Positions 1 to 7,466 of a DNA stretch of 39,827 nucleotides are shown piece by piece. The notes beneath the pieces are model-generated. The model did no database searches. It was given only the letters and a program-made list of their open reading frames with translations, and was not told the origin of the DNA. This DNA comes from Microbacteriaceae bacterium UBA1487 (GTDB lineage: Bacteria > Actinomycetota > Actinomycetes > Actinomycetales > Microbacteriaceae): assembly GCA_002325245.1 (NCBI GenBank), contig DCRR01000009.1, positions 111,634 to 151,460 of the forward strand. The letters run 5' to 3'. A program made the position numbers and the translations under genes. The first letter of the stretch is position 1; every line of letters begins with the position of its first letter.

Positions 1-57
1 CCGTACACCCCGCCGCCGGCGGGGATGTTCGTCGACGTCCGTTCGCTGCCGGGCTGA
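1..57 (+). CDS. 3' end of an unidentified gene (partial)
   Basis: An open frame runs in from the window edge and stops at TGA 55-57. The last residues read PPAGMFVDVRSLPG. Almost every codon ends in G or C, as in the surrounding genes, which supports real coding sequence. Too little is present to name a family. A long inverted repeat starts about 30 nt after the stop and could end its transcript. Confidence 0.35.
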   Translation, partial: PYTPPPAGMFVDVRSLPG

Positions 58-88
58 CCCCTCCCTACCTGCCGAGTGTTGCGCCGGC

Positions 89-156
89 CTCGGGCTGTCA
101 AGGGCTCGTCCGCGTCGCTGCGCGATGCCCCGTCGGGGCACCCTTGACAGCCCGAG
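89..156. repeat. 16-bp perfect inverted repeat around a small inner hairpin
   Basis: Bases 89-104 (CTCGGGCTGTCAAGGG) are exactly the reverse complement of bases 141-156. The 36-nt spacer holds a second short hairpin, GCCCC-GTC-GGGGC, near 127-139. A 16-bp perfect match over this distance is not expected by chance. It lies in non-coding DNA between the partial upstream gene and the toxin-antitoxin operon. It may be an extragenic palindromic repeat of the REP type or a strong bidirectional terminator. I saw no second copy in this window. Confidence 0.6.
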
Positions 157-242
157 CGATCCGGCGCGGTGTGCTGAGGAGGGGGATCATCGAGTTTTGG
201 CCGAGATGTCAGGATCGCCGATTTCGAGACACTACTTAGGTG

Positions 243-264
243 AGGGGCTCTACGCAGAGCCTCT
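243..264 (-). terminator. Terminator hairpin after the antitoxin gene
   Basis: The arms AGGGGCTCT (243-251) and AGAGCCTCT (256-264) form a 9-bp stem with one G-U pair and a 4-nt loop. The hairpin begins 1 nt after the antitoxin stop codon on the minus strand. There is no clear U-tract, which is common in GC-rich Actinobacteria. Confidence 0.55.
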
Positions 265-265
265 G

Positions 266-622
266 TCACGCCCCGATCTTGTGCTCCGCGAGGAGCAGCT
301 GCACGGCCTCGCGCACGAGTTCGCTCTGCTTCTTGCCGGTCTGCTCCTCGAGGCGCTTGAACGCCGCGAAGTCGGCCTCGGGCAGTCGTCCCCGCACGGT
401 GGGGGAGGCTCCCTTCGCGTGCTCGCCGAGTCGGGTGCGGCCGGCACGGCGCAGCACGGCGTCCAGCGCAGCCTCGCTGCCGTACTCGCGCAGCATCAGG
501 GCGCGGCCATGCGCCGCGGCCGCGGCGCCGGTGGCTACGTTCGATACCTTCGGCATCGGCGTGGCGGGGTCGGTCAGTCGCGCGGCGAGCTCGTCGTAGT
601 CGGTGTCCTTGGGGTCAGCCAT
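266..622 (-). CDS. Ribbon-helix-helix antitoxin-like protein
   Basis: This is a 118-residue protein whose C-terminal third looks like a ribbon-helix-helix DNA-binding unit: a short strand (PTVRGRLPE) followed by two helices (ADFAAFKRLEEQTGKKQ and SELVREAVQLLLAE). Such proteins bind DNA as dimers, and in toxin-antitoxin pairs they repress their own operon and block the toxin. The N-terminal part (about residues 1-70) is alanine-rich and could be the toxin-binding region. The start ATG has a good ribosome site (AGAGGAG, 7 nt upstream). The gene overlaps the upstream partner by 8 nt, so the two are likely translated together. A toxin gene first and a C-terminal RHH antitoxin second matches the BrnT/BrnA layout. 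The DNA-binding role is well supported; the antitoxin role is inferred from context. Confidence 0.65.
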   Translation of the reverse strand: MADPKDTDYDELAARLTDPATPMPKVSNVATGAAAAAHGRALMLREYGSEAALDAVLRRAGRTRLGEHAKGASPTVRGRLPEADFAAFKRLEEQTGKKQSELVREAVQLLLAEHKIGA

Positions 623-893
623 TGGGGTTCTCCTCTCGATGCCGGCGGAACTTCGGGCCGAGATCCATTGCGTGGAACACGAGGGCTTCGCGCCCGTCTG
701 TGAACACTTCCACCAGGATCTCTATTTCGCGGTCGGTCTGCGGGTGTGGACGGCCGATGTAGAGCCAGACTTCGCCGCCGCCGGCGCCGTTCTCCGGCAG
801 TTTGCCGGTGTAGGTCGCGTGAACGATGGCGTGAACCTGGTCGTCGCGCGGGATGCCATGCTTCCCGGTTGAGTCGGTCCACCTCGGCGCCAC
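615..893 (-). CDS. Small BrnT-like putative toxin
   Basis: This 92-residue protein is predicted to be rich in beta strands: an N-terminal KHGIPRDDQVHAI segment, two strands around EVWLYIGRP and IEILVEVFTDG, and a conserved-looking ending ALVFHAMDLGPKF. The overall plan (HG-[IV]-x-x-[DE] near the start, an ILEV/ILVEV strand, then a HAM-x-x-x-P-KF tail) resembles small RelE/BrnT-like toxins paired with RHH antitoxins in Actinobacteria. If so, it would be an RNase that slows translation. The start is GTG at 893; an in-frame stop lies three codons upstream, so no earlier start is possible. It is the first gene of the pair and overlaps the antitoxin by 8 nt. The family call rests on pattern recognition only, and no catalytic residues can be assigned with confidence. 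Confidence 0.5.
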   Translation of the reverse strand: MAPRWTDSTGKHGIPRDDQVHAIVHATYTGKLPENGAGGGEVWLYIGRPHPQTDREIEILVEVFTDGREALVFHAMDLGPKFRRHREENPNG

Positions 894-901
894 GTCCTCA
901 T

Positions 902-944
902 GCTACCATGTAGCCGTCATTGGTGGATACTAAATGTGTAGCCG
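902..944 (-). promoter_or_regulatory. Candidate promoter/operator of the toxin-antitoxin pair
   Basis: Just upstream of the toxin start there is a small palindrome, GCTAC-CAT-GTAGC (902-914). An 8-bp direct repeat, TGTAGCCG, occurs at 909-916 and 937-944. A TAGTAT hexamer on the minus strand (927-932) fits a -10 box and lies between the two repeats. This layout is what an autoregulating RHH antitoxin would need. It is inferred from position and repeats only. Confidence 0.35.
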
Positions 945-1005
945 ATGACCGTCGTTATGTCAGAATATGAAAGTTCTCACCGATCGCTCGCTCTCCCCTG
1001 CGGAG

Positions 1006-1039
1006 CCCGCGGCGCGCTTGAGCGATCGCGCGCCGCGGG
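1006..1039 (-). terminator. Strong hairpin after the SDR gene
   Basis: CCCGCGGCGCGC (1006-1017) and its exact reverse complement (1028-1039) form a 12-bp stem with a 10-nt loop, 14 nt beyond the stop codon of the minus-strand dehydrogenase gene. It has no U-tract, but its position between two minus-strand operons fits a transcription terminator. Confidence 0.6.
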
Positions 1040-1053
1040 TCGACAGCCTCGAG

Positions 1054-2001
1054 TCAGGCCACGTTCCAGTGGAATCCCGTCGCCTGCTCGGAGCGCGTCC
1101 AGAGCTGCTGCATCACGGCCTTGTCGTAGGCGTACGGCTTCAGCGTTCCCTTGCCGACCGGCCCAACCCATTCGCGGCGTCCGGTCGGCCCGTACAGCGC
1201 GCGCTGCTCGAGGCCGTCCGCCGTGGCGCACATCACCTCCGGGTACGCGCCCTTCTCGGCCGACTGCACTAGCGGCGACAGCGTCATGAGGTAAAACGTG
1301 AACCGCATCGCGAGGCTCCCGCTCGTCTTGATGAGCGAGGTGGCGGACGATCCGGGGTGGCAGACGTAGACCTCGACGTTCTTACCGGCGGCCTTCACCC
1401 TGTCCTGCAGCTCATACGCGAACATCATCTGGGCCAGCTTGCTCTGGCTGTAGGCGCTGTTGGCGTTGTAGTCGTTGTCCCAGTTCATGTCGTCGAACTT
1501 GATCGTCTTGAGCCCCATCATGTAGCCGAGGCTGGCGACGACGACGATTCGCCCATGCGATTCGTCGATGCGGTCGAACAGCATCCCCGCCAGGACGAAG
1601 TGCCCGAAGTGGTTGGTGCCGAGCTGACTCTCGAAGCCGTCGACGGTGAGCTTCTGCGACGGCACCTGCGCGATCGCCGCGTTGCAGATCAGCGCGTCGA
1701 TCCGAGGCACGGTCGCCAGGATCTCCTCCCCCGCCGCGCGCACGCTCGCGAGGTCGGCAAGTTCCATGCGCACGGAGCTCACGTCGGCATCCGTGCCGAA
1801 CTCCTGCTTCAACCGACTGACGGCATCCGCGGACTTCTCGGCACTTCGGTTCAGCATCACGACCTTCGCCCCTTTGGAGAGCAGGATTCGCGTGGCCTCG
1901 TAGCCGGCGCCGGCGGTCGTGCCCGTGATCAGGTAGGTCTTGCCCTCCAGCGAGTCGAGGTGGTCGGGGGTCCAGCCGGGAAGGGCATCGATCGTGGTCA
2001 T
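1054..2001 (-). CDS. Short-chain dehydrogenase/reductase
   Basis: This 315-residue NAD(P)-dependent oxidoreductase belongs to the classical SDR superfamily. The Rossmann glycine motif TGTTAGAG is at residues 26-33 and NAAIA at 107-111. The catalytic set N130, S157, Y184 and K188 (YSQSK) is complete. The overall pattern resembles retinol dehydrogenase or protochlorophyllide reductase-like SDRs, but the substrate cannot be read from sequence. The start ATG is preceded by AAAGGA. The gene is divergent from an AraC-type regulator with about 110-140 bp between them, so that regulator probably controls it. A 12-bp-stem hairpin lies just after the stop. The enzyme class is certain and the substrate unknown. 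Confidence 0.9.
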   Translation of the reverse strand: MTTIDALPGWTPDHLDSLEGKTYLITGTTAGAGYEATRILLSKGAKVVMLNRSAEKSADAVSRLKQEFGTDADVSSVRMELADLASVRAAGEEILATVPRIDALICNAAIAQVPSQKLTVDGFESQLGTNHFGHFVLAGMLFDRIDESHGRIVVVASLGYMMGLKTIKFDDMNWDNDYNANSAYSQSKLAQMMFAYELQDRVKAAGKNVEVYVCHPGSSATSLIKTSGSLAMRFTFYLMTLSPLVQSAEKGAYPEVMCATADGLEQRALYGPTGRREWVGPVGKGTLKPYAYDKAVMQQLWTRSEQATGFHWNVA

Positions 2002-2141
2002 GTGATTCCTTTGCAGTGGGTCCAGGACAACGAGCGGATGGTTGCCCTGCGGGGTCGATGGCTATACGCTAAGCCTCAGCACGCGGCCATATATAGCGAT
2101 TTCGCCGCGAATAGTTGCCTGTTTCCCTCAGATTGATTCCA
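2002..2141. promoter_or_regulatory. Shared control region between SDR and AraC regulator
   Basis: This divergent intergenic stretch is clearly more AT-rich than its neighbours, with CCATATATAGCG near 2088-2098 and GCTATACGCTAAGCC near 2061-2075. GGCT and AGCC arms at 2060-2063 and 2072-2075 form a short inverted repeat. TATA-like hexamers on both strands could serve the two divergent genes. The AraC-type protein is the obvious candidate to bind here. The exact promoter elements cannot be fixed by eye. Confidence 0.4.
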
Positions 2142-3065
2142 GTGACCACCCACAATGCATCCGATCTCCGGACGGAGATCCGAGACCTGGTGGCTCGCCA
2201 CGCCCCCGGCGACGGCGTCCACCAGACCCCTCTCGACGGGGTCCGGCTCTTCCGCGTCTCGTCGCCGGTCGAACGAGTTCCCGGCGTCTACGACCCGAGC
2301 GTGTGCGTCGTCGTGGCCGGCTCGAAGCACGCCTACCACGACAGCCGCACCCACACCTACGACCCCGACCATTACCTCTGCGCGACGATGCCGACCCCCC
2401 TCGAAGCCGAGGTTCCGGTCGCGACGACCGACGATCCCGTCCTCGGCGTCCTGATCGATCTGGAGAGCCGGACGATGGCGGAGCTGCTGATCGCGTTCCG
2501 GGCCGCGCGGCCTCGTTCACGTCGAGCGTCGGAGAAGCCGGCCGGACTGATTGTGGCCGACTGGGATCACCGCTTCGAGACGGCGCTGCTGCGCGCTCTC
2601 CAGCTTCTCGACGAGCCGGTGACTGTCGACATCCTCGGGCCGGGCCGCCTCCGCGAACTCCTCTACACCGTTCTCGACGGACCAGCGGGTGGCGCCGTTC
2701 TCGGTGCACTGGGTGGCCCGTCGCACGAGCTCACGAGCGTGCTGACGTACATGCGCAGCAACCTCGATCAGCCTCTCGCCATCGAAGACCTCGCCGAGCG
2801 GGCGGGAATGAGCCGGGCCGCGTTCGACCGGCACTTCAAGGCGACCACGAGCCTCTCCCCCCTCAAGTACCTCAAGTCGCTCCGACTCAACGACGCCGCC
2901 ATGCTCATCACGAACGGTGCTGGCATCACGCGCGCCGCTGCGCGCGTCGGCTACACGAGCGCCTCGCAGTTCAGTCGCGAGTTCAAGAGCCATTTCGGCA
3001 CCACCCCGCGCGACTGGGCCAACTCCGGCCGTCCCGTTGACGTCCAGGCCTCGGGCGAGAGCTGA
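2142..3065 (+). CDS. AraC-family transcriptional regulator
   Basis: The protein is 307 residues from the GTG at 2142; an in-frame TTG at 2115 would add nine residues, and neither start has a clear ribosome site. The N-terminal half is an AraC_N-type ligand-sensing cupin region with segments such as VYDPSVCVVVAGSKH. The C-terminal half carries two helix-turn-helix units typical of AraC/XylS: IEDLAERAGMSRAAFDRHFK and ITRAAARVGYTSASQFSREF, ending in FGTTPRDW. Regulators of this subfamily commonly sit beside, and control, a divergent oxidoreductase gene, as here with the SDR. The inducer is unknown. A small hairpin (CTCTC-GAGAG, 3081-3096) follows the stop and overlaps the ribosome site of the next gene. 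Confidence 0.9.
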   Translation: MTTHNASDLRTEIRDLVARHAPGDGVHQTPLDGVRLFRVSSPVERVPGVYDPSVCVVVAGSKHAYHDSRTHTYDPDHYLCATMPTPLEAEVPVATTDDPVLGVLIDLESRTMAELLIAFRAARPRSRRASEKPAGLIVADWDHRFETALLRALQLLDEPVTVDILGPGRLRELLYTVLDGPAGGAVLGALGGPSHELTSVLTYMRSNLDQPLAIEDLAERAGMSRAAFDRHFKATTSLSPLKYLKSLRLNDAAMLITNGAGITRAAARVGYTSASQFSREFKSHFGTTPRDWANSGRPVDVQASGES

Positions 3066-3104
3066 ACGGCGCGGCACACCCTCTCTGCGGTGAGAGAATG
3101 CCCT

Positions 3105-4574
3105 GTGCACTCCGACGACCCCATGCCCCCCAGTGGGATCGACCCCGCTGAACTCGAGATCACGCTGCGAGTCCTGGGCCAGCTCTCGAAGGTCGACCGC
3201 GAACACCCCGACTTCCAGACCGTGCGCCGAGCCACGGCGAAGTTCTTCAAGGACGCCAAGCGCGAGCGCAAGCTCGAGACGCGTGCCCGGATCCAGGAGC
3301 ACGACCGCGCGGTCGTCGCCGCCACCGCCACCGGCGCCCCGGACCGGATCGATGACGAGACCCGCGGCATCCCGATCTCGACCGCGACGACCGCGCCGAC
3401 CGCCGGAGTCCTGAAGAAGGCGCGCGCCTGCTACATCTGCAAGCAGGACTACACGCTCGTCGACGCCTTCTACCACCAGCTCTGCCCGAGCTGCGCGGCC
3501 ATGAGCCACACCAAGCGCGACGCGCGCACCGACCTCACCGGCAAGCGCGCGCTGCTCACCGGCGGCCGCGCCAAGATCGGCATGTACATCGCGCTGCGTC
3601 TGCTGCGCGACGGCGCCCACACCACCATCACCACGCGCTTCCCGCGCGACGCGGTGCGCCGCTTCACCAGCCTCCCCGACTCGGCCGAGTGGATCGATCG
3701 ACTCCGCGTCGTCGGCATCGACCTGCGCGACCCGTCCCAGGTGATCGGCCTCGCCGAGTCGGTCGCCGCCCAGGGACCGCTCGACATCCTGATCAACAAC
3801 GCCGCGCAGACCGTGCGGCGCTCCCCCGGCGCCTACCAGCCGCTCGTGGATGCCGAACTCGCCCCGCTCCCGGACGGCCCGCTGCCCGAGTTGGAGACCT
3901 TCGGCCACACCAACGACCCGCACCCGCTCGCGCTCGCGCAGTCGGTGGCGGCGCATCCGATCCTCGCCGCGGCCGCTGCGAAGGCCGAGGAGCTCACTGA
4001 GGCGGCGCTCGCGGCCGGCTCCTCCTCGCTCGACCGGCTCGCAGCCGGCACGGCGATCGACGCCGGCGGGCTCGTGCCCGATCTCGCGCACATCAACTCG
4101 TGGACGCAGAGCGTCGACAACGTGGAGCCTCTCGAGATGATCGAGGTGCAGCTCGCCAACGAGACGGCGCCGTTCATTCTCATCTCGAAGCTGCGCGCCT
4201 CGCTCGCGGCCTCCCCCGCGCGACGCACCTACGTCGTCAACGTGAGCGCCATGGAGGGAGTGTTCGGCCGCGGGTACAAGGGGCCCGGCCACCCGCACAC
4301 CAACATGGCCAAGGCCGCCGTGAACATGCTCACGCGCACGAGCGCGCGCGAGATGTTCGAGAGCGACCGGATCCTGATGACCAGCGTCGACACCGGCTGG
4401 ATCACCGATGAACGGCCGCACCCGACCAAGGTGCGGCTCGCCGAGGAGGGATTCCATGCTCCGCTTGATCTGGTCGATGGCGCCGCGCGCGTGTACGACC
4501 CGATCGTGCGCGGCGAGGCCGGCGAAGATCTGTTCGGCGTCTTCTTGAAGGACTACTCCCCCGGTTCCTGGTAA
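3105..4574 (+). CDS. SDR-family protein with N-terminal zinc-finger module
   Basis: The protein is about 489 residues. GTG 3105 is preferred because GAGAGA lies about 8 nt upstream; GTG 3090 and ATG 3123 are alternatives. Residues 1-100 form a charged helical region. A Cys4 knuckle follows (C109-x2-C112 ... C127-x2-C130), likely binding zinc. An SDR Rossmann domain then starts near residue 150 (TGGRAKIG, later NNAAQ). Between NNAAQ and the active site there is a long alanine/leucine-rich insertion. Serine S381 is present (NVSAMEG), but the usual YxxxK tyrosine is replaced: the motif reads HTNMAK, giving T399 and K403. Similar long SDRs with this arrangement occur elsewhere, so this is probably a family trait rather than damage. 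The reaction is unknown. A Dabb-domain gene follows 38 nt later and may share its transcript. Confidence 0.75.
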   Translation: MHSDDPMPPSGIDPAELEITLRVLGQLSKVDREHPDFQTVRRATAKFFKDAKRERKLETRARIQEHDRAVVAATATGAPDRIDDETRGIPISTATTAPTAGVLKKARACYICKQDYTLVDAFYHQLCPSCAAMSHTKRDARTDLTGKRALLTGGRAKIGMYIALRLLRDGAHTTITTRFPRDAVRRFTSLPDSAEWIDRLRVVGIDLRDPSQVIGLAESVAAQGPLDILINNAAQTVRRSPGAYQPLVDAELAPLPDGPLPELETFGHTNDPHPLALAQSVAAHPILAAAAAKAEELTEAALAAGSSSLDRLAAGTAIDAGGLVPDLAHINSWTQSVDNVEPLEMIEVQLANETAPFILISKLRASLAASPARRTYVVNVSAMEGVFGRGYKGPGHPHTNMAKAAVNMLTRTSAREMFESDRILMTSVDTGWITDERPHPTKVRLAEEGFHAPLDLVDGAARVYDPIVRGEAGEDLFGVFLKDYSPGSW

Positions 4575-4612
4575 CCCGGCTCCCCCACAGCGTCGCGACA
4601 GAGAGAAGAACG

Positions 4613-4909
4613 ATGATTCAGCACACCGTGGCCTTTCGCCTGATTCACCCGCGAGGAAGCGAAGCAGAGGCGGACTTCCTGGCCGCCGGGCGCCGCGTCC
4701 TCGCCTCGATCCCGGGAGTCGAGGACTTCGCCCTCTCGGAGCAGGTCGGCAAGAAGTCGCCGCTGACCTGGCATTTCTCCATGCTCTTCGCCGATGAGGC
4801 CACCTACGCGGCCTACAACGACCACCCGGATCACCTGCACTTCGTCGAGTCCCGCTGGCTTCCCGAGGTCGCCGAGTTCCAAGAGTGGGATTTGGTCGAG
4901 GTCTTGTGA
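4613..4909 (+). CDS. Dabb (stress-responsive A/B barrel) domain protein
   Basis: This 98-residue protein consists of one ferredoxin-like alpha+beta barrel. It begins with the characteristic MIQHTVAFRL strand and ends in a YNDHPDHLHFVE helix and a final strand. Dabb proteins form dimeric barrels; members include stress proteins and small polyketide or terpenoid cyclases. The start ATG is preceded by AGAGAGAAG. It lies 38 nt after the zinc-finger SDR gene on the same strand, so the two may act in one pathway. The specific role is unknown. Confidence 0.8.
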   Translation: MIQHTVAFRLIHPRGSEAEADFLAAGRRVLASIPGVEDFALSEQVGKKSPLTWHFSMLFADEATYAAYNDHPDHLHFVESRWLPEVAEFQEWDLVEVL

Positions 4910-4974
4910 CCCGTCACCTCAGATTCACGCGAATCGAGTAGTTCTCAGTCAATCCGGCGTGCTTGACTGGTCGC

Positions 4975-5958
4975 GTGACTCACGCTGATCCGCCGCCGCC
5001 CTCGCGGAATCCGACGCCCGCGGCCGCGGCGCCGCCTCCGCCCACGCTCACGGGCGTCTCCGCGGAGATGGACACCGTCAGCTCCGCTCCGCCGCGACGC
5101 CCGCGCCGCGCCCGCGGCTGGATAATCGCGCTCGCGATCCTCCTGGTGGCGGCGCTCAGCAGCCTCGCCTATCTCGCGGTCCAGTTCTTCGACGCGCAGG
5201 ATCAGGTCGCCGAGCAGCAGGACGAGATCGGCGAGCTCAACGACCTCCTCGACAACAAGGAGGTGTTCGGCGCCGCCATGGACGAGCTCATGGACACCGC
5301 GCTCGCGCTCGACGGCGCCCAGATGGCCGAACTGGTCCCCTTCGACGAATACGAGCGGGTCGCCGCAACCGCGTGGGCGAACCGCCGATCCCCCGCGATG
5401 GTCGCTCAGCACACCGAGCAGATCCGCGGCTACACGGCCGAGCTGGGCGAGATTCTGAGCGCGGCGGAGGCGGAAGCGGCGAAGAATTCGACCGGCACGA
5501 CGGCGGAGCGCGTGCTCGACGAGGTGAGCGACGGCTTCGCCCGGCTCGCCTACGACAACGCCGACAAGCTGTGTGAACAGGACGTCATCGGCTGCGTCAC
5601 CGGCGCTGACCCGTATGTCGTTCACCTCGATCGCGCCGACCTGGAGCACCCCTCGGTGGACGATTGGGGTCGCGAGTTGGTCACGCTCCACGAGTACGCC
5701 CACGTGCTGCAGTTCACCAACCCCGAGGCCACCGAGACCGCCCTGGAGAGCTTCGGCGACGATTGGGAGTTCATGGCGGACTGCTATGCCCTCGACGCGA
5801 TGGGCAGCTGGACCCTCGACCGCCGCGTCTGGACGAGCGCGTACCAGTACTGGGACGTCAGCTACGGCTACGGCCGAGTGTGCGACGCGAGCCAGCGCAA
5901 GGTCATCAACCAGTGGATCGACGAGCTGGGCGTGGAGTACCGCACCGTCTCGCAGTAG
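4975..5958 (+). CDS. Membrane-anchored putative zinc metallopeptidase
   Basis: The protein is 327 residues from GTG 4975; an in-frame TTG at 4963 would add four residues. A proline-rich basic N-terminal tail (about 1-47) is followed by one membrane helix (WIIALAILLVAALSSLAYLA, about 48-72) and a short acidic, glutamine-rich coiled segment. The large outer domain carries HEYAH (H239, E240, H243), the HExxH zinc-site motif, and about 22 residues later EFMADCYA (E265). This resembles the HExxH...ELQADC layout of the YpfJ-type neutral zinc metallopeptidases. Two cysteines (CEQDVIGC) could form a disulfide outside the cell. The topology suggests an N-in, C-out protein. No partner is obvious; it ends 7 nt from convergent argG. 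The peptidase call rests on motif only. Confidence 0.6.
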   Translation: MTHADPPPPSRNPTPAAAAPPPPTLTGVSAEMDTVSSAPPRRPRRARGWIIALAILLVAALSSLAYLAVQFFDAQDQVAEQQDEIGELNDLLDNKEVFGAAMDELMDTALALDGAQMAELVPFDEYERVAATAWANRRSPAMVAQHTEQIRGYTAELGEILSAAEAEAAKNSTGTTAERVLDEVSDGFARLAYDNADKLCEQDVIGCVTGADPYVVHLDRADLEHPSVDDWGRELVTLHEYAHVLQFTNPEATETALESFGDDWEFMADCYALDAMGSWTLDRRVWTSAYQYWDVSYGYGRVCDASQRKVINQWIDELGVEYRTVSQ

Positions 5959-5965
5959 TCCCCGC

Positions 5966-7408
5966 CTAGTCCGTTCCGGAGTCGAAGGCGGCGCCCTCGT
6001 TCGCGGCGTCGGTCGCGCGCTCGAGCTCGTCCTCCGCCTTAGAGTGCTCCTCCGCGGGGTCGAGGATGTCGGCCGCATTGCCCGATTCGAGTCGCCCGAC
6101 GAGGTCGCCGGTCGGTCCCCCGATGAGCCCCGCGGCCGCGTACTGCTCGAGGCGCGCACGCGAGTCGGCGATGTCGAGATTGCGCATGGTGAGCTGGCCG
6201 ATGCGGTCGTCGGGGCCGAAGGCGGCATCCCCCACCCGCTCCATCGACAGCTTGCCGGGGTGGTAGCTGAGCGCCGGCCCGGTCGTGTCGAGGATCGTGT
6301 AGTCGTCGCCGCGGCGCAGACGCAGCGTGACCTCGCCGGTGACCGCCGAGCCCACCCAGCGCTGCAGCGACTCGCGCAGCATGAGCGACTGCGGGTCGAG
6401 CCAGCGGCCCTCGTACATCAGACGCCCGAGTCGCCGCCCCTCGTTGTGGTAGTTGGCGACGGTGTCCTCGTTGTGGATCGCGTTGAGCAGCCGCTCGTAG
6501 GTGATGTGCAGCAGCGCCATGCCGGGCGCCTCGTAGATGCCGCGGCTCTTCGCCTCGATGATCCGGTTCTCGATCTGGTCCGAGACGCCGAGTCCGTGGC
6601 GTCCGCCGATCGCGTTCGCCTCCAGGACCAGTGCGACGGGGTCGGTGAACTCGACGCCGTTGATGGCGACCGGCCGTCCCGCCTCGAACCGCACCGAGAC
6701 CTCCTCGGTCGCGATCTCGACGTCCTCACGCCAGGACGCGACACCCATGATCGGCTCGACGATGTCGAGACCCGAGCTGAGCTCCTCGAGGTTCTTCGCC
6801 TCGTGGGTGGCGCCCCAGATGTTGGCGTCGGTCGAGTAGGCCTTCTCGGTGGCGTCGCGATACGGGAAGCCGCGGGCGACGAGCCACTCGCTCATCTCGG
6901 TGCGTCCGCCGAGTTCGCTCACGAACTCGCTGTCGAGCCACGGCTTGTAGATGCGCAGCTTCGGGTTGGCGAGCAGGCCGTAGCGGTAGAAGCGCTCGAT
7001 GTCGTTGCCCTTGTAGGTGGAGCCGTCGCCCCAGATGTCGACGCCGTCCTCCTTCATGGCGCGCACGAGCATGGTGCCGGTCACGGCGCGACCGAGCGGA
7101 GTCGTGTTGAAGTACGTCTTGCCGCCGGAGCGGATGTGGAAGGCGCCGCACTGGAGCGCGACGAGGCCCTCCTCGACGAGCGAGGTCTTGGCGTCGACGA
7201 GGCGCGCGAGCTCGGCGCCGTACTCCCCTGCGCGGCTCGGCACCGCGTCGATGTCGGGCTCGTCGTACTGGCCGATGTCGGCGGTGTACGTGCAGGGGAC
7301 GGCACCCTTCTCACGCATCCACGCCACGGCGCACGACGTGTCGAGCCCTCCCGAAAACGCGATGCCAACTCGCTCACCGATGGGGAGACTGCTCAGAACC
7401 TTCGACAT
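5966..7408 (-). CDS. argG: Argininosuccinate synthase
   Basis: This 480-residue enzyme joins citrulline and aspartate with ATP to give argininosuccinate, the next-to-last step of arginine synthesis. The N-type ATP pyrophosphatase loop SGGLDTS is at residues 19-25. Other family stretches are GDGSTYKGNDIERFYRYG and STDANIWGATHEAKNLE, and the length fits the long form also found in E. coli. The C-terminus has an acidic tail beyond the conserved core. The start ATG directly follows GGAGGT with almost no spacer, which is unusually tight. It lies 58 nt downstream of trpD on the same strand, with no other arginine genes nearby. Confidence 0.97.
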   Translation of the reverse strand: MSKVLSSLPIGERVGIAFSGGLDTSCAVAWMREKGAVPCTYTADIGQYDEPDIDAVPSRAGEYGAELARLVDAKTSLVEEGLVALQCGAFHIRSGGKTYFNTTPLGRAVTGTMLVRAMKEDGVDIWGDGSTYKGNDIERFYRYGLLANPKLRIYKPWLDSEFVSELGGRTEMSEWLVARGFPYRDATEKAYSTDANIWGATHEAKNLEELSSGLDIVEPIMGVASWREDVEIATEEVSVRFEAGRPVAINGVEFTDPVALVLEANAIGGRHGLGVSDQIENRIIEAKSRGIYEAPGMALLHITYERLLNAIHNEDTVANYHNEGRRLGRLMYEGRWLDPQSLMLRESLQRWVGSAVTGEVTLRLRRGDDYTILDTTGPALSYHPGKLSMERVGDAAFGPDDRIGQLTMRNLDIADSRARLEQYAAAGLIGGPTGDLVGRLESGNAADILDPAEEHSKAEDELERATDAANEGAAFDSGTD

Positions 7409-7466
7409 ACCTCCAGCCTAGATTGCGCCAGAGGTCGCGCGTGCACACCGAGCGCGCTCGCGGGTG

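Noticed and set aside
128..142. Possible promoter in the loop of the inverted repeat near 89-156
   Set aside because: No -10/-35 pair could be identified; the TTGACA-like piece lies inside the repeat arm and has no partner hexamer at the right spacing.
2517..4457. Long minus-strand open frame opposite the AraC and zinc-finger SDR genes
   Set aside because: The plus-strand genes have clear domains; the minus frame gives low-complexity sequence and is a GC shadow.
4922..4935. Small hairpin GATTC-ACGC-GAATC after the Dabb gene
   Set aside because: Only a 5-bp stem without a U-tract; too weak to call a terminator.
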